In this document: piece by piece, positions 56,085 through 63,578 of the stretch
Layout of the letters: each line of letters starts with the position of its first letter
How positions within the stretch are numbered: the stretch's first letter is position 1
The notes under the pieces: model-generated
The model's input: only the letters and a program-made list of their open reading frames with translations
Database searches by the model: none
Told to the model about the DNA's origin: nothing
Program-made: the position numbers and the translations under genes
Assembly (NCBI RefSeq): GCF_001602525.1
Contig: NZ_LSYT01000006.1
Coordinates: 469,903-533,902, forward strand
Length of the DNA stretch: 64,000 bases
Source of the DNA: Flavobacterium chilense
GTDB taxonomy: Bacteria; Bacteroidota; Bacteroidia; Flavobacteriales; Flavobacteriaceae
Direction: 5' to 3'

Positions 56085-56267
56085 CTACTTTATTTTGTCA
56101 TTTTTTCTATAATGATTAGCAAAAGAATAACTGAACATCAATACAATACCGCTAATGAAAGAATGATTCCAGTTTATGCCACTATCAGGTTCTTTTGTAT
56201 AAGTAAAGTATATATTCACAATTAGAACTGGAATAAATGTTATTAAAAGAGCAATAAAGTTTCTCAT
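56085..56267 (-). CDS. Small two-helix membrane protein (60 residues)
   Basis: The 60 residues have two membrane helices (about 4-24, FIALLITFIPVLIVNIYFTY, and 36-52) joined by a TKEPDSGINWNHS loop, ending with a basic tail. The chance of it being a real gene is supported by its leader, which copies that of the preceding gene. Function unknown. Confidence 0.6.
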   Translation of the reverse strand: MRNFIALLITFIPVLIVNIYFTYTKEPDSGINWNHSFISGIVLMFSYSFANHYRKNDKIK

Positions 56268-56295
56268 GGTTTTTTGTTCGTTTGAAAATGGATTA
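56265..56295 (-). repeat. Duplicated gene leader, copy B
   Basis: Includes the start codon of the 60-residue gene. Differs from copy A by a 5-base deletion near the start codon and one substitution. Confidence 0.7.
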
Positions 56296-56553
56296 GAAAT
56301 TCTGCATCAAAACTAACAGGTTTAAAATCAAATTCCTTACGTAAAGCCGTAAGCCTTATTTTGAAAGTGATTATTACAATTTATATTATAAATGTTGGTT
56401 GTACATCCAGTTCTGTACAATCACTCAAAAGTTCATAACCTGAATTTGCAAATCCTGATCGTGTACCTTTTTTTTGCCGGAAAATAAACGTATCTTGCAA
56501 CATAGAAATGTAATAATAATGGAAACTGCCAATTTTTATTTAGTAAATAGCTG

Positions 56554-56587
56554 TTTGATGTGCCTTATGTACACCTTATTATATTTG
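56554..56587 (+). promoter_or_regulatory. Candidate promoter for the structured leader and GreA-like gene
   Basis: TTTG (56554-56557), 22 bases, TATATTTG (56580-56587). It predicts a transcript start near 56594 and a leader of about 200 bases before the ATG at 56796. Confidence 0.5.
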
Positions 56588-56599
56588 CATGATGATACT

Positions 56600-56795
56600 T
56601 TCTTAAAAAACTCAAAAGAGTTTATTACTTGTGCCCTGTCGCAACTCTAGACAGGGAATCCTTTGTTTATATAGTTCGTTTTTTTAACCTCAATTTTCAT
56701 TCAGGATGTGATATCATTGAATCAGATAGAGCTACAAGATATTCAATGAAGAGTTGTATGTCATAATCTATGAAAAGTGAGCAAACAAGAAAGTT
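56600..56795 (+). promoter_or_regulatory. Structured 5' leader, unidentified
   Basis: Within about 200 bases are two tidy hairpins: AAACTC-AAAA-GAGTTT (56608-56623) and CCCTGTC-N9-GACAGGG (56634-56656). I do not recognise a riboswitch class. It may be a leader or a small RNA. The rest of the 56296-56553 gap shows no gene. Confidence 0.4.
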
Positions 56796-57173
56796 ATGTC
56801 ACAAAATATTATTTTAACCACAGGAACATACGATTTAATCAAAGATCACGTAAGAAGAAAAAAAGTAACCCCACAAGAAGAAGAATTACTGCTAAGCGAG
56901 TTAAAACACGCTACTCAGGTATTGAGAAAAAACCTGCCGGAAGATATTGTTTCTATAAACCGAAAAATAACTTATAAAGAGCACATCAATAACGAAGAAA
57001 AAACGATTCTGCTTGTTGGTCCCGAAAAAGTAAAAGTGAGCAAAAACAAAATTTCGGTTCTTTCTGATGAAGGAATTGCAATGGTAGGTTACAAAGTGGG
57101 AGATCTTATCGAATGGCCTGCTAAAAAAGGAAATCTGAAATTAGAAATTTTAAAAGTAGAAGCAGAGGCTTAA
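56796..57173 (+). CDS. GreA/GreB-C-like protein (Rnk-like)
   Basis: The 125-residue protein is a short N-terminal helical hairpin (LIKDHVRRKKVTPQEEELLL to about 50), then an FKBP-like domain: NRKITYKEHINNEEKTILLV, KVKVSKNKISVLSDEGIAMV, GYKVGDLIEWPAKKGNLKLE. The 'GIAMVGYKVGDLIEWP' segment is close to GreA's conserved end, as in Rnk (regulator of nucleoside diphosphate kinase) type proteins. It would bind the RNA polymerase secondary channel. It has a strong terminator and a structured leader. Confidence 0.85.
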   Translation: MSQNIILTTGTYDLIKDHVRRKKVTPQEEELLLSELKHATQVLRKNLPEDIVSINRKITYKEHINNEEKTILLVGPEKVKVSKNKISVLSDEGIAMVGYKVGDLIEWPAKKGNLKLEILKVEAEA

Positions 57174-57204
57174 CGTTTTATTGTTTTCGATTTAAGTATA
57201 GTAG

Positions 57205-57239
57205 CATCCCAAAAGCGTTTTCTTTTGGGATGTTTTTTT
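57205..57239 (+). terminator. Terminator after the GreA-like gene
   Basis: CATCCCAAAAG, six-base loop, CTTTTGGGATG, then Ts. Confidence 0.88.
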
Positions 57240-57363
57240 AAGGAAGAAATATAAATGGTATTAAAAACAAAAAAATAACAGGAGAATTGCTTCAAAAAGG
57301 ACTCATTAAAAGATTAAAATAATTATATTCGTTCTTCCAAAAATGAACTATAACCAACTATAA

Positions 57364-58155
57364 ATGAGTATGAAACAAGCGGGAACTATAAACGAAGTAA
57401 TTCTGTTACTGGATGAAATAATAGAAAAATCAAAGATCGACCAAAGCAATATAGGTTTATTTGCGATTTTGTATCGTGAAGTTACTGTAAAGGTAAAAGA
57501 AGGCATTCAGGCTGGTTCTTTTCAAAATGGAGAGCGGATGGAAAAGCTGGATGTTATTTTTGCCAACAGATATTTGAAAGCCTATTATCAATATCAGGCC
57601 AAAGAAAAACCATCCGAATGTTGGGGATTTGCTTTTGAACAAGCCGAAAAGTTTTGGCCTATAGTGGTTCAGCATTTACTACTCGGAATCAATGCTCATA
57701 TTAACCTTGACTTAGGAATAGCTTCTGCTCAGGTGAGTACAGTCGAAGACATAGCAGATTTAAAAGCCGATTTTGATAAAATAAATTTCATTCTCAGTAA
57801 TTTGGTTGGCGGAGTCGAAAAATGCCTAATCAAAATCTGGCCAACATTGACGTGGATATTAAAATTTACAGGTAAAATAGATACTTTTTTTATTGATTTC
57901 AGTATGGAAACTGCAAGAAACGGTGCCTGGAAATTTGCCAATGAATTTGTTGCAGTTCCGGAAAATGAGAGAGAAGCCTGCACACAGCTAAGAGATAAAA
58001 GAATAACCGAAATTGCCCGATTGGTTTCAAACCCGGGATATTTTGTGAGCGCCGTTTTTAAATTCATTCGCCTATTCGAAAGAGGAACTGTCGCTCAAAA
58101 AATAATTGATATGCAGATAATGGAAGCAAAAAATATGGAATGTGTTGTGGCGTGA
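57364..58155 (+). CDS. DUF5995 family protein
   Basis: 263 residues from MSMKQAGTINEVILLLDEII; the second ATG (57370) is an equally good start. All-helical, with the family block QHLLLGINAHINLDLGIAS (about 104-122), then DFDKINFILSNLVGGVEKCL and TARNGAWKFANEFVAVPENE. The DUF5995 family contains helical bundles with a conserved His-Asn-like pair, often described as 'DUF5995' only. No signal peptide, so it is cytoplasmic. Function unknown. Confidence 0.8.
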   Translation: MSMKQAGTINEVILLLDEIIEKSKIDQSNIGLFAILYREVTVKVKEGIQAGSFQNGERMEKLDVIFANRYLKAYYQYQAKEKPSECWGFAFEQAEKFWPIVVQHLLLGINAHINLDLGIASAQVSTVEDIADLKADFDKINFILSNLVGGVEKCLIKIWPTLTWILKFTGKIDTFFIDFSMETARNGAWKFANEFVAVPENEREACTQLRDKRITEIARLVSNPGYFVSAVFKFIRLFERGTVAQKIIDMQIMEAKNMECVVA

Positions 58156-58287
58156 TTTTAAAAGATAATACGACAAAAAAGCGTAAAGTATTATTTCCAG
58201 TCTAAAATAAAGTCAAACAAATTTTCGACAATTATTTTGAGCCAGTTTTTCTTTTTTTGTTGTGTTTTTGTCATGTTTAGTAGCATG

Positions 58288-58779
58288 TTATCCTTTGTAA
58301 ACAATAATCCCTTTGCCGTTTTCGGTAGCTTTTTTAAATGCTGTAAAAATGATTTTTACGTGATTTAAAATATAATCCCAATTATTCGTTTTTGTAAAAT
58401 ATCCGGCATTGTATACATAAGGATCTTGCATTTTTGATTCATTATAAGCTTCATCAATTTGTTGCAAAGAAATTTGACTCATTACAATATTCTTTTTTAC
58501 TACATCTATTGTCTTAATATAGCTCCAATCTGAATCTTTTAAGAATTGACCAAATAAATTGCTTAATACTTTTTCTTCAGAAGTATCATTCTCAACAATT
58601 AGAAAACTGGCAATATCCCAGGCTTTATCTAAATAGAAAAAATTCTCACCTTCATTATGAAACTTACCATCAGGATTAACATAATGCTCTAAAAAATAAT
58701 TTTCTGATTCTTCAGGACTTTCTAAAAATTGATCTATAAATTCATCATCTATCAGATGAAGTCCGCATACGATTCCCAT
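58288..58779 (-). CDS. YfbM-like DUF1877 protein
   Basis: 163 residues, matching the family length. MGIVCGLHLIDDEFIDQFLE (N-terminal signature), FFYLDKAWDIASFLIV, YIKTIDVVKKNIVMSQISLQ with QIDEAYN, and YNAGYFTKTNNWDYILNHVK. Members occur as stand-alone genes in gammaproteobacteria and Bacteroidota, and some are placed near toxins. The function is unproven. Here it starts the accessory region. Confidence 0.85.
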   Translation of the reverse strand: MGIVCGLHLIDDEFIDQFLESPEESENYFLEHYVNPDGKFHNEGENFFYLDKAWDIASFLIVENDTSEEKVLSNLFGQFLKDSDWSYIKTIDVVKKNIVMSQISLQQIDEAYNESKMQDPYVYNAGYFTKTNNWDYILNHVKIIFTAFKKATENGKGIIVYKG

Positions 58780-58890
58780 AAAATTGAGTTGAGATTATTG
58801 ATTAGTAAGAGCGTTAGTCTCTTTTGAACCTTGTAAATATAAAAAAGCTATATGTTTTTTCGAAAAGAATCTTCTAAAGAAAACGAATAA

Positions 58891-58928
58891 AAAATGCGCA
58901 AAAGTTAGTAAAACCTTTTGCGCATTTT
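58891..58928. terminator. Terminator (AAAATGCGCAAAAG hairpin), copy 1
   Basis: AAAATGCGCAAAAG, ten-base loop, CTTTTGCGCATTTT. The stem is shared with the terminator at 60900-60938. It lies between the DUF1877 gene and the end of the membrane-protein gene on the minus strand. Confidence 0.85.
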
Positions 58929-58938
58929 GATTATAGAG

Positions 58939-59319
58939 CTATTTTGTTAATACTGTAAGTTGAAGTTTAAAGCTTTCTAACTTTATTAAATAGAATATAG
59001 AAAACAGTAAAACCCAAGTAATAAAGGTCAATAATAAAGAAGTGAAATTGTAATCTATAAACGACGCATATTGGCAAAAGAAACCAAAAAACAGAAGTGA
59101 TATAAAATTATACAAAAACGCATTTTTTAAACTCATTTTGAAACAGCCGGTTAGAAAATTCCAATTTTCAAGATGGTCAGAAATTATAATTTTTGAGGGA
59201 TTAGATAAATCGATTACAACATTTTGAGAGAAATCTAGTGCTACAACGATAACCTGATTTTTTACCTGATATTTATAATGATTCTCGTCTAAGATTTTTG
59301 TGATTTTGTTTAGTTCCAT
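58939..59319 (-). CDS. Hypothetical protein with two C-terminal membrane helices
   Basis: 126 residues. A soluble N-terminal half (ILDENHYKYQVKNQVIVVAL, VVIDLSNPSKIIISDHLENW) is followed by two helices (about 72-88 LYNFISLLFFGFFCQYA, 92-112). Immunity-type membrane proteins look like this, but I cannot identify one. It lies 21 bp after the lipoprotein gene, so the two are probably co-transcribed. Confidence 0.6.
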   Translation of the reverse strand: MELNKITKILDENHYKYQVKNQVIVVALDFSQNVVIDLSNPSKIIISDHLENWNFLTGCFKMSLKNAFLYNFISLLFFGFFCQYASFIDYNFTSLLLTFITWVLLFSIFYLIKLESFKLQLTVLTK

Positions 59320-59340
59320 CTTTATAATTGTTTTGGTTTT

Positions 59341-60111
59341 TTAAATTTTGTTTTTGATTCCTGAAATAAAATATATTTCGTCGTCTATTGGTACTTCATA
59401 TGGAGGTAAAGCTTCATTAACAAATAGTGAGCAAACACCTCCTGCAATTATAGCCATAGGTCCACTATAGACAAACATTAAAGCTCCCATTGTGTCTGCA
59501 ACAATTACTTTAGAACCGGGTTTACCAGTCGCTTTTTTGGTTGGAGTACTTTTGGAATTCCAATATTGATTTGAACTGTTTAAAACACTTTCAAATACGA
59601 CCAAACTATTTTGCTCATCTATCGTTAGGGCATTGCCTTTTTTTGATAAAGAATTTGATTTAAAGTTTTCAATTTCAACCATGCATTGATTATATCCCAT
59701 GTTGTTTTCTAGAATTTTTTCAACTAAGTCTCCTAATCTTCTCGATACTTTGCCAGAAGCATATAATTGCTCTTTATTTGAATTCCAGAATGTATCTATG
59801 TCAAATCTTTGAGGATCAATATTTTTGAATGCTATTTTTACATCATCGACATTTACATTTTTGAATTCTTCAGGATATTTTGTTTTTAGTTCAGTAGTCA
59901 TTTCGTCAATAACTGAACCAGCTGTTTTTCCTGAAAGACTGTGGTATTTTTTGTAATACAGATCTAAAGCTTCGTTATGATAAAAACCATAATCTGTTAG
60001 TGGAATAGAACCTGTTTCTTGTAAAGAAGAATCTTGTTCTTTTGTGCAACCAACAAAAACTAAGTTTATTGAACACAGCAATAAATATAACAATTTTTTT
60101 AAATTTCTCAT
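59341..60111 (-). CDS. Hypothetical lipoprotein
   Basis: 256 residues with lipobox FVGC (about residue 22). The body is helical and charged (DEMTTELKTKYPEEFKNVNV, KVSRRLGDLVEKILENNMGY), and ends with a Gly-rich hydrophobic stretch, VADTMGALMFVYSGPMAIIA, then GGVCSLFVNEALPPYEVP (about 205-243). Such C-terminal stretches occur in Bacteroidota secreted proteins with unknown roles. I do not recognise it. Confidence 0.65.
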   Translation of the reverse strand: MRNLKKLLYLLLCSINLVFVGCTKEQDSSLQETGSIPLTDYGFYHNEALDLYYKKYHSLSGKTAGSVIDEMTTELKTKYPEEFKNVNVDDVKIAFKNIDPQRFDIDTFWNSNKEQLYASGKVSRRLGDLVEKILENNMGYNQCMVEIENFKSNSLSKKGNALTIDEQNSLVVFESVLNSSNQYWNSKSTPTKKATGKPGSKVIVADTMGALMFVYSGPMAIIAGGVCSLFVNEALPPYEVPIDDEIYFISGIKNKI

Positions 60112-60485
60112 TTTCTTTTTTTTTTAATAATTAGTAATGTTTTTCAATTGTTAGGCCTATTTTTTCTAATTAGAATTCATTATAAGTCTTGTAAAATAAA
60201 AGGTTTGACGGATAATCGATTGTTTAAATCGAAATCTGTCTTACTGGAAATTGTAGATGAAATTTGTAATTTTTGGATTATCCATTAATACACCTGAAGT
60301 GGTATTGGTGTTAATTTTTAATGGAATTGTACGATTTTATTGTGAAAACCTTTATTTTTACAAAACAGTTACAAAGTAAGTAAAAGATTACGATGTGCAA
60401 AACTAATTCTACTTGTGTTTTACTAATAGATTTTGTTTTTTACGGAAATTTATTTTACTTTAAGAATTTTAAATATCTTTGATTA
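60112..60485. other. Divergent intergenic region, no gene seen
   Basis: 374 bp between the lipoprotein gene and the XRE gene. It is AT-rich, with no ORF of coding character. TATCTTTG (60474-60481) matches TAnnTTTG 4 bases before the XRE ATG, which would make a leaderless transcript. No -33 box. Confidence 0.35.
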
Positions 60486-60878
60486 ATGAGTACAACAGAA
60501 AAACCAAGACATATCGGAAGAAACATTAATCGTATTAGAGAACTAAAAGGCATGAAACAAGAAGCCTTAGCGTTTGCAATTGGCGTAAGCCAGCAAACAG
60601 TTTCTAATCTTGAAGCAAGTGAAACTATTGACGAAGAAAAACTAATTGAAATTGCAAAAGCGCTTGAAGTTACAGTTGAAGCAATTAAAAATTTTTCAGA
60701 AGAAAATGTGATTAATTACTTTAATACTTTTAATGAAGCTGTAAATAATGGCCATTTTGGGAATAATAACAATTGTACTTTTAATCCTCTTGATAAAGTC
60801 GTTGAACTTTATGAACGTTTAGTTCAAGCCGAAAAAGATAAAAATGAATATTTAGAGAAATTCCTGGGAGGAAAGTAA
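60486..60878 (+). CDS. XRE-family HTH regulator
   Basis: 130 residues. The HTH is IGRNINRIRELKGMKQEALA, FAIGVSQQTVSNLEASETID (about 10-50), followed by EEKLIEIAKALEVTVEAIKN, and a C-terminal coiled helix (LDKVVELYERLVQAEKDKNE) for dimerisation. It may control the accessory region. It ends at a terminator with the same stem as at 58891. Confidence 0.92.
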   Translation: MSTTEKPRHIGRNINRIRELKGMKQEALAFAIGVSQQTVSNLEASETIDEEKLIEIAKALEVTVEAIKNFSEENVINYFNTFNEAVNNGHFGNNNNCTFNPLDKVVELYERLVQAEKDKNEYLEKFLGGK

Positions 60879-60899
60879 TTTCTTTTTTGATATAAAAAG

Positions 60900-60938
60900 A
60901 AATGCGCAAAAGGTTTTGAAAAAGCTTTTGCGCATTTT
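60900..60938 (+). terminator. Terminator (AAATGCGCAAAAG hairpin), copy 2
   Basis: AAATGCGCAAAAG, twelve-base loop, CTTTTGCGCATTT and Ts. Sits just after the XRE stop. Confidence 0.88.
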
Positions 60939-61006
60939 TGGTTTTGTGAAAGAGGAGCGGGGCGCTTGAACTAGCGAGGGATAATCTTCAAAACCTTTGT
61001 TTTGTA

Positions 61007-61278
61007 GTTTTGAATTAAGTATTAAAAAAGAGCATTAACATCATTAAACCTCCCAAAAACAGAACCCCAATCATATGATTTCGATTACTGTTATCATCTT
61101 TTTTTTGGTTACTTCCGGCTGGTGACCAAAAACTTGAAAATGTTCTAAATTCATTATCGTTTAACAACGTTGTTAAATTGAAATAAAAAAATCGAACCGT
61201 AGCGCCCAAAAACTCAAGAATAATTCGACCACATATTATTTGTTCAAAATCCATTTTGAAATAGTATTACGTTTAATT
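61007..61278. repeat. Direct repeat R1 (left copy), at least 272 bp
   Basis: Nearly identical to 63729-64000 (offset 2722): four single-base differences, no gaps. It covers the entire 79-residue gene and its 5' leader, and its right end stops 16 bases before the zinc-ribbon gene's stop codon only because the second copy runs into the window edge. Confidence 0.95.
61015..61254 (-). CDS. 79-residue membrane protein, copy 1
   Basis: MDFEQIICGRIILEFLGATV starts it, with FFYFNLTTLLNDNEFR, a SNQKKDDNSNRN linker, and one C-terminal membrane helix (about 59-79, GVLFLGGLMMLMLFFNT). Copy 2 at 63737 differs at one residue (F to I at 76). Three of four base changes are silent, so the protein sequence is under selection or the duplication is recent. 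Function unknown; the location beside a type VI effector suggests an accessory or immunity-related role. Confidence 0.8.
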   Translation of the reverse strand: MDFEQIICGRIILEFLGATVRFFYFNLTTLLNDNEFRTFSSFWSPAGSNQKKDDNSNRNHMIGVLFLGGLMMLMLFFNT

Positions 61279-61293
61279 ATTAATCATAAGAGT

Positions 61294-61614
61294 TTAAATT
61301 TTTGTCATATTTTCTGAGCCATACCCACAACCTGCACAGTAAATTGCTCTGGGAGTTCTAAAAGGTTTTTTACAATTTGGACAATCTTTTCCAAATTGAC
61401 TTCTTCGATGATGTAAAATAGCCAAAGGATTTGATTCATATTCTCCTGTTGTTATACGATACATTTCAAGTAAATAACGATATTTCTCAAACGTTTCAAT
61501 TTTGTTTAACCAAACAAAATCTTTAATGCTTCTTCTTTTTAATTCTTTTTCAACAACTTCTTTTCCTTCAAACCATGCATCACGGCATAATTTAAATTCA
61601 TTGTCGTCAAGCAT
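61294..61614 (-). CDS. Zinc-ribbon protein, probably N-terminally longer than its ATG frame
   Basis: 106 residues from the ATG (MLDDNEFKLCRDAWFEGKEV), with a C-terminal zinc ribbon (CPNCKKPFRTPRAIYCAGCG, about 78-97). In the same frame upstream the DNA reads EEKFCWRCDTEVK, a further C-x-x-C, back to about 61656, where the only possible start codons are ATT (61656) or CTG (61659) before TAA at 61671. The family normally begins with this CWRC pair, so the true protein probably starts there and ATG initiation would miss half of a zinc site. Lies 39 bp before the 79-residue gene. Possible specificity or immunity partner of the effector. Confidence 0.7.
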   Translation of the reverse strand: MLDDNEFKLCRDAWFEGKEVVEKELKRRSIKDFVWLNKIETFEKYRYLLEMYRITTGEYESNPLAILHHRRSQFGKDCPNCKKPFRTPRAIYCAGCGYGSENMTKI

Positions 61615-61748
61615 TTTGACTTCTGTATCACAGCGCCAACAGAATTTTTCTTCAATCAGGTTAGATTTTTATTTTACGCATTTACTTGGCTCAACATAAA
61701 GAGACAGAAGTAAAACAGTGTGTTGTTTATCATAGATTATCAGTTGAA

Positions 61749-62252
61749 CTATTTAAAACTAAAAGCTGTTAATTTAAAAAAAGCTTCTCTTTTATTGAGT
61801 TTACTTACGACTAATTTTTTAAAACCAACAACATTGTTTTTTTTGTCAAGTATGAATAAATAATAATGTCTATATAGGTAAGAAAACCTAGAGGGTCCGT
61901 AATCACCTGACGAAACAAATAGATATTTCTTTTTATTATACTTAACATTATAAAAATCCATTTGTGCATAATCTAACAACTCATCAATTTTATACACTTT
62001 CTTGTTAATTCTAAAAGAATCATTATACTTATGGTAAGTCTGATCTCTAATATATTCAATATTAAAAGAGCATTTAGCACAGCCATATATAAATAAGTTC
62101 TGCTCATTGTAAGATGTATATGTACAAAAATTGGTTTCAGGTATATTTTCAAAAATCAGTTTTGGGTTATTTTGAGAGAATAAAAATGTAAACTGCCAAA
62201 TACAAGCAATTACAAAAACTGTTTTTATATACATTTTACATTTATTGTCCAT
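61749..62252 (-). CDS. Probable periplasmic immunity protein of the Hcp effector
   Basis: 167 residues from ATG 62252, or 161 from ATG 62234, the second giving a clean signal peptide (MYIKTVFVIACIWQFTFLFS). The exported domain is beta/alpha, with TSYNEQNLFIYGCAKCSFNI, a C-x-x-C in GCAKCSF, LLDYAQMDFYNVKYNKKKYL and FSYLYRHYYLFILDKKNNVV. The gene overlaps the 3' end of the effector gene by 11 bp, the arrangement typical of effector-immunity pairs, and the signal peptide places it in the envelope, where a cell-wall-attacking effector would act. Function is inferred from position. Confidence 0.65.
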   Translation of the reverse strand: MDNKCKMYIKTVFVIACIWQFTFLFSQNNPKLIFENIPETNFCTYTSYNEQNLFIYGCAKCSFNIEYIRDQTYHKYNDSFRINKKVYKIDELLDYAQMDFYNVKYNKKKYLFVSSGDYGPSRFSYLYRHYYLFILDKKNNVVGFKKLVVSKLNKREAFFKLTAFSFK

Positions 62253-63483
62253 TGTTTCCTGTTGCTATTTTAAATTTTTCTGAAACCTTCATAAAAGTAG
62301 TGCCGGATATTTTTCCTTTTGAATTTTTACCACTATAGGCTGCTGTACTTTCCCATTTATAATCCCATTTTCCTCTTAAAGTAGGTGCTTTCCCATTTTT
62401 ATATGTAATATAATGTTCTCCTGGTACAGCATTATCTCCTAATTTGAATAAATCATGATCGCAATCTGTAAAAATTAAGCCCTCATGCCACTTCTCAAAT
62501 TTACTTCCTATATCATTACCGGCCCAATGTGTACCATTATTCGAATAATCTCGACCTCTATTCAAAGCATTAATTGCTCCAGCAATTACTGTTTGCATAA
62601 AAGTATTATTCCTTTTGTCATCAATAGCTTTTTTAAATTTATCAAACATAGGATTGCCATCAGTTGCAGCATAGGCTAAAGATTTTTTACCTGTTAACTT
62701 TTTGTAATTGACCATTGTATTTGCAATAGCATATACTTCGTTTTTATTTTCAACCCCATTTCCAACTGAACTTTCTGCATAAGCTATTCCTGCAAATTTT
62801 ATAAAATCGTTGTGAGTGATATTCACATCATTTTCTTTTAAAATTTTGGTGTTATTATACGTTACAAAATCTTCTCCATTCTTTTTTTGAGTAGATTTTC
62901 CATCGCAGACATAAACATCGTCTATACTTCCTTCAAAATCAGGGTCATTTATTTTTCCTTCAAAAGTTCCATCGTTATTATAAAAATGCCCGTTTATATA
63001 AATAATGCGTTCTTCCTCTTCCTCTGTGGGTACAAAATATAAAGGTTCGTTTGGAGGAATCCATGATACTTGCCAATCTTTTATAAAATCGTGAGGAGTT
63101 CCATAATTTTGAATTGCAGGCGAAATGGTCAAGACAACTTGCATGTTATTAGTTTCATCTACTTCATCTGTGTAAAATATTTCTGAAAATTGAACTAAAA
63201 AAGCATCATTAAATTTATATTTCCTTATCGGGATATCTTCTTGACCTTTACTATAAAAGTGAACTTCACCTTTTTCCATTCTTTCTATTTCGTTTTCAAT
63301 ATCTTTAGTCATATTATACCAAAAAATCTCGTCGCTTTCCTGCGACACAAAACTTAAGGTAATAAGTCCGCCATTGATATCGCTGGTTGGTGATCCTATA
63401 GCTGATGTATATCTGTAATAATTGGTAGTTATCCAGAGTAGTTCTCTTTCTTGTCCTAAAATAAATAGCTTGGCTGATGTCAT
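62242..63483 (-). CDS. Evolved Hcp/TssD: type VI tube protein fused to a C-terminal effector domain
   Basis: 413 residues. Residues 1-125 have the Bacteroidota TssD pattern: MTSAKLFILGQERELLWITT, the INGGLITLSFVSQESDEIFW strand, GEVHFYSKGQEDIPIRKYKF and MQVVLTISPAI. A linker (about 140-195, with ...INGHFYNNDGTFEGKINDPD) leads to a C-terminal domain (about 225-413): FAGIAYAESSVGNGVENKNE (Glu237), VYAIANTMVNY, GTHWAGNDIGSKFEKWHEGL. The 'Y-x-E...A-x-A-N-T-x-x-N' arrangement resembles SleB-type cell-wall hydrolases, where the Glu is catalytic. In subtype iii type VI systems such fused tube proteins carry a toxin into rival cells. Its own secretion genes are not in this window. Confidence 0.8.
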   Translation of the reverse strand: MTSAKLFILGQERELLWITTNYYRYTSAIGSPTSDINGGLITLSFVSQESDEIFWYNMTKDIENEIERMEKGEVHFYSKGQEDIPIRKYKFNDAFLVQFSEIFYTDEVDETNNMQVVLTISPAIQNYGTPHDFIKDWQVSWIPPNEPLYFVPTEEEEERIIYINGHFYNNDGTFEGKINDPDFEGSIDDVYVCDGKSTQKKNGEDFVTYNNTKILKENDVNITHNDFIKFAGIAYAESSVGNGVENKNEVYAIANTMVNYKKLTGKKSLAYAATDGNPMFDKFKKAIDDKRNNTFMQTVIAGAINALNRGRDYSNNGTHWAGNDIGSKFEKWHEGLIFTDCDHDLFKLGDNAVPGEHYITYKNGKAPTLRGKWDYKWESTAAYSGKNSKGKISGTTFMKVSEKFKIATGNNGQ

Positions 63484-63578
63484 ATTTTCATCTTGGTTAG
63501 TTTAAGTTTTAATAAAACTATCCGGTAAAATATTTTTAAACAACTTCAATAAGTTATTTTTATATCAACATAAGACAT

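Noticed and set aside
55944..56225. 93-residue plus-strand frame
   Set aside because: Runs across the antisense side of two minus-strand genes; hydrophobic by reversal of their signal peptides and helices.
56777..56977. 66-residue frame starting before the GreA-like gene
   Set aside because: It overlaps the GreA-like gene in another frame and is Lys/Arg-rich without any domain.
58288..60111. DUF1877, membrane protein and lipoprotein as an immunity cluster
   Set aside because: No adjacent toxin gene on this side and no diagnostic immunity motif; the idea rests on position only.
60945..60985. Sequence resembling the reverse complement of a tRNA T-arm (gttcaagc-like) near the XRE gene
   Set aside because: Only a 3-bp stem and a few invariant bases match; no acceptor, D or anticodon arm could be found, so it is not called a tRNA or attachment site.
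61502..61699. 65-residue plus-strand frame
   Set aside because: It lies opposite the zinc-ribbon gene, whose minus-strand frame has a real cysteine motif; the plus frame has no signature.
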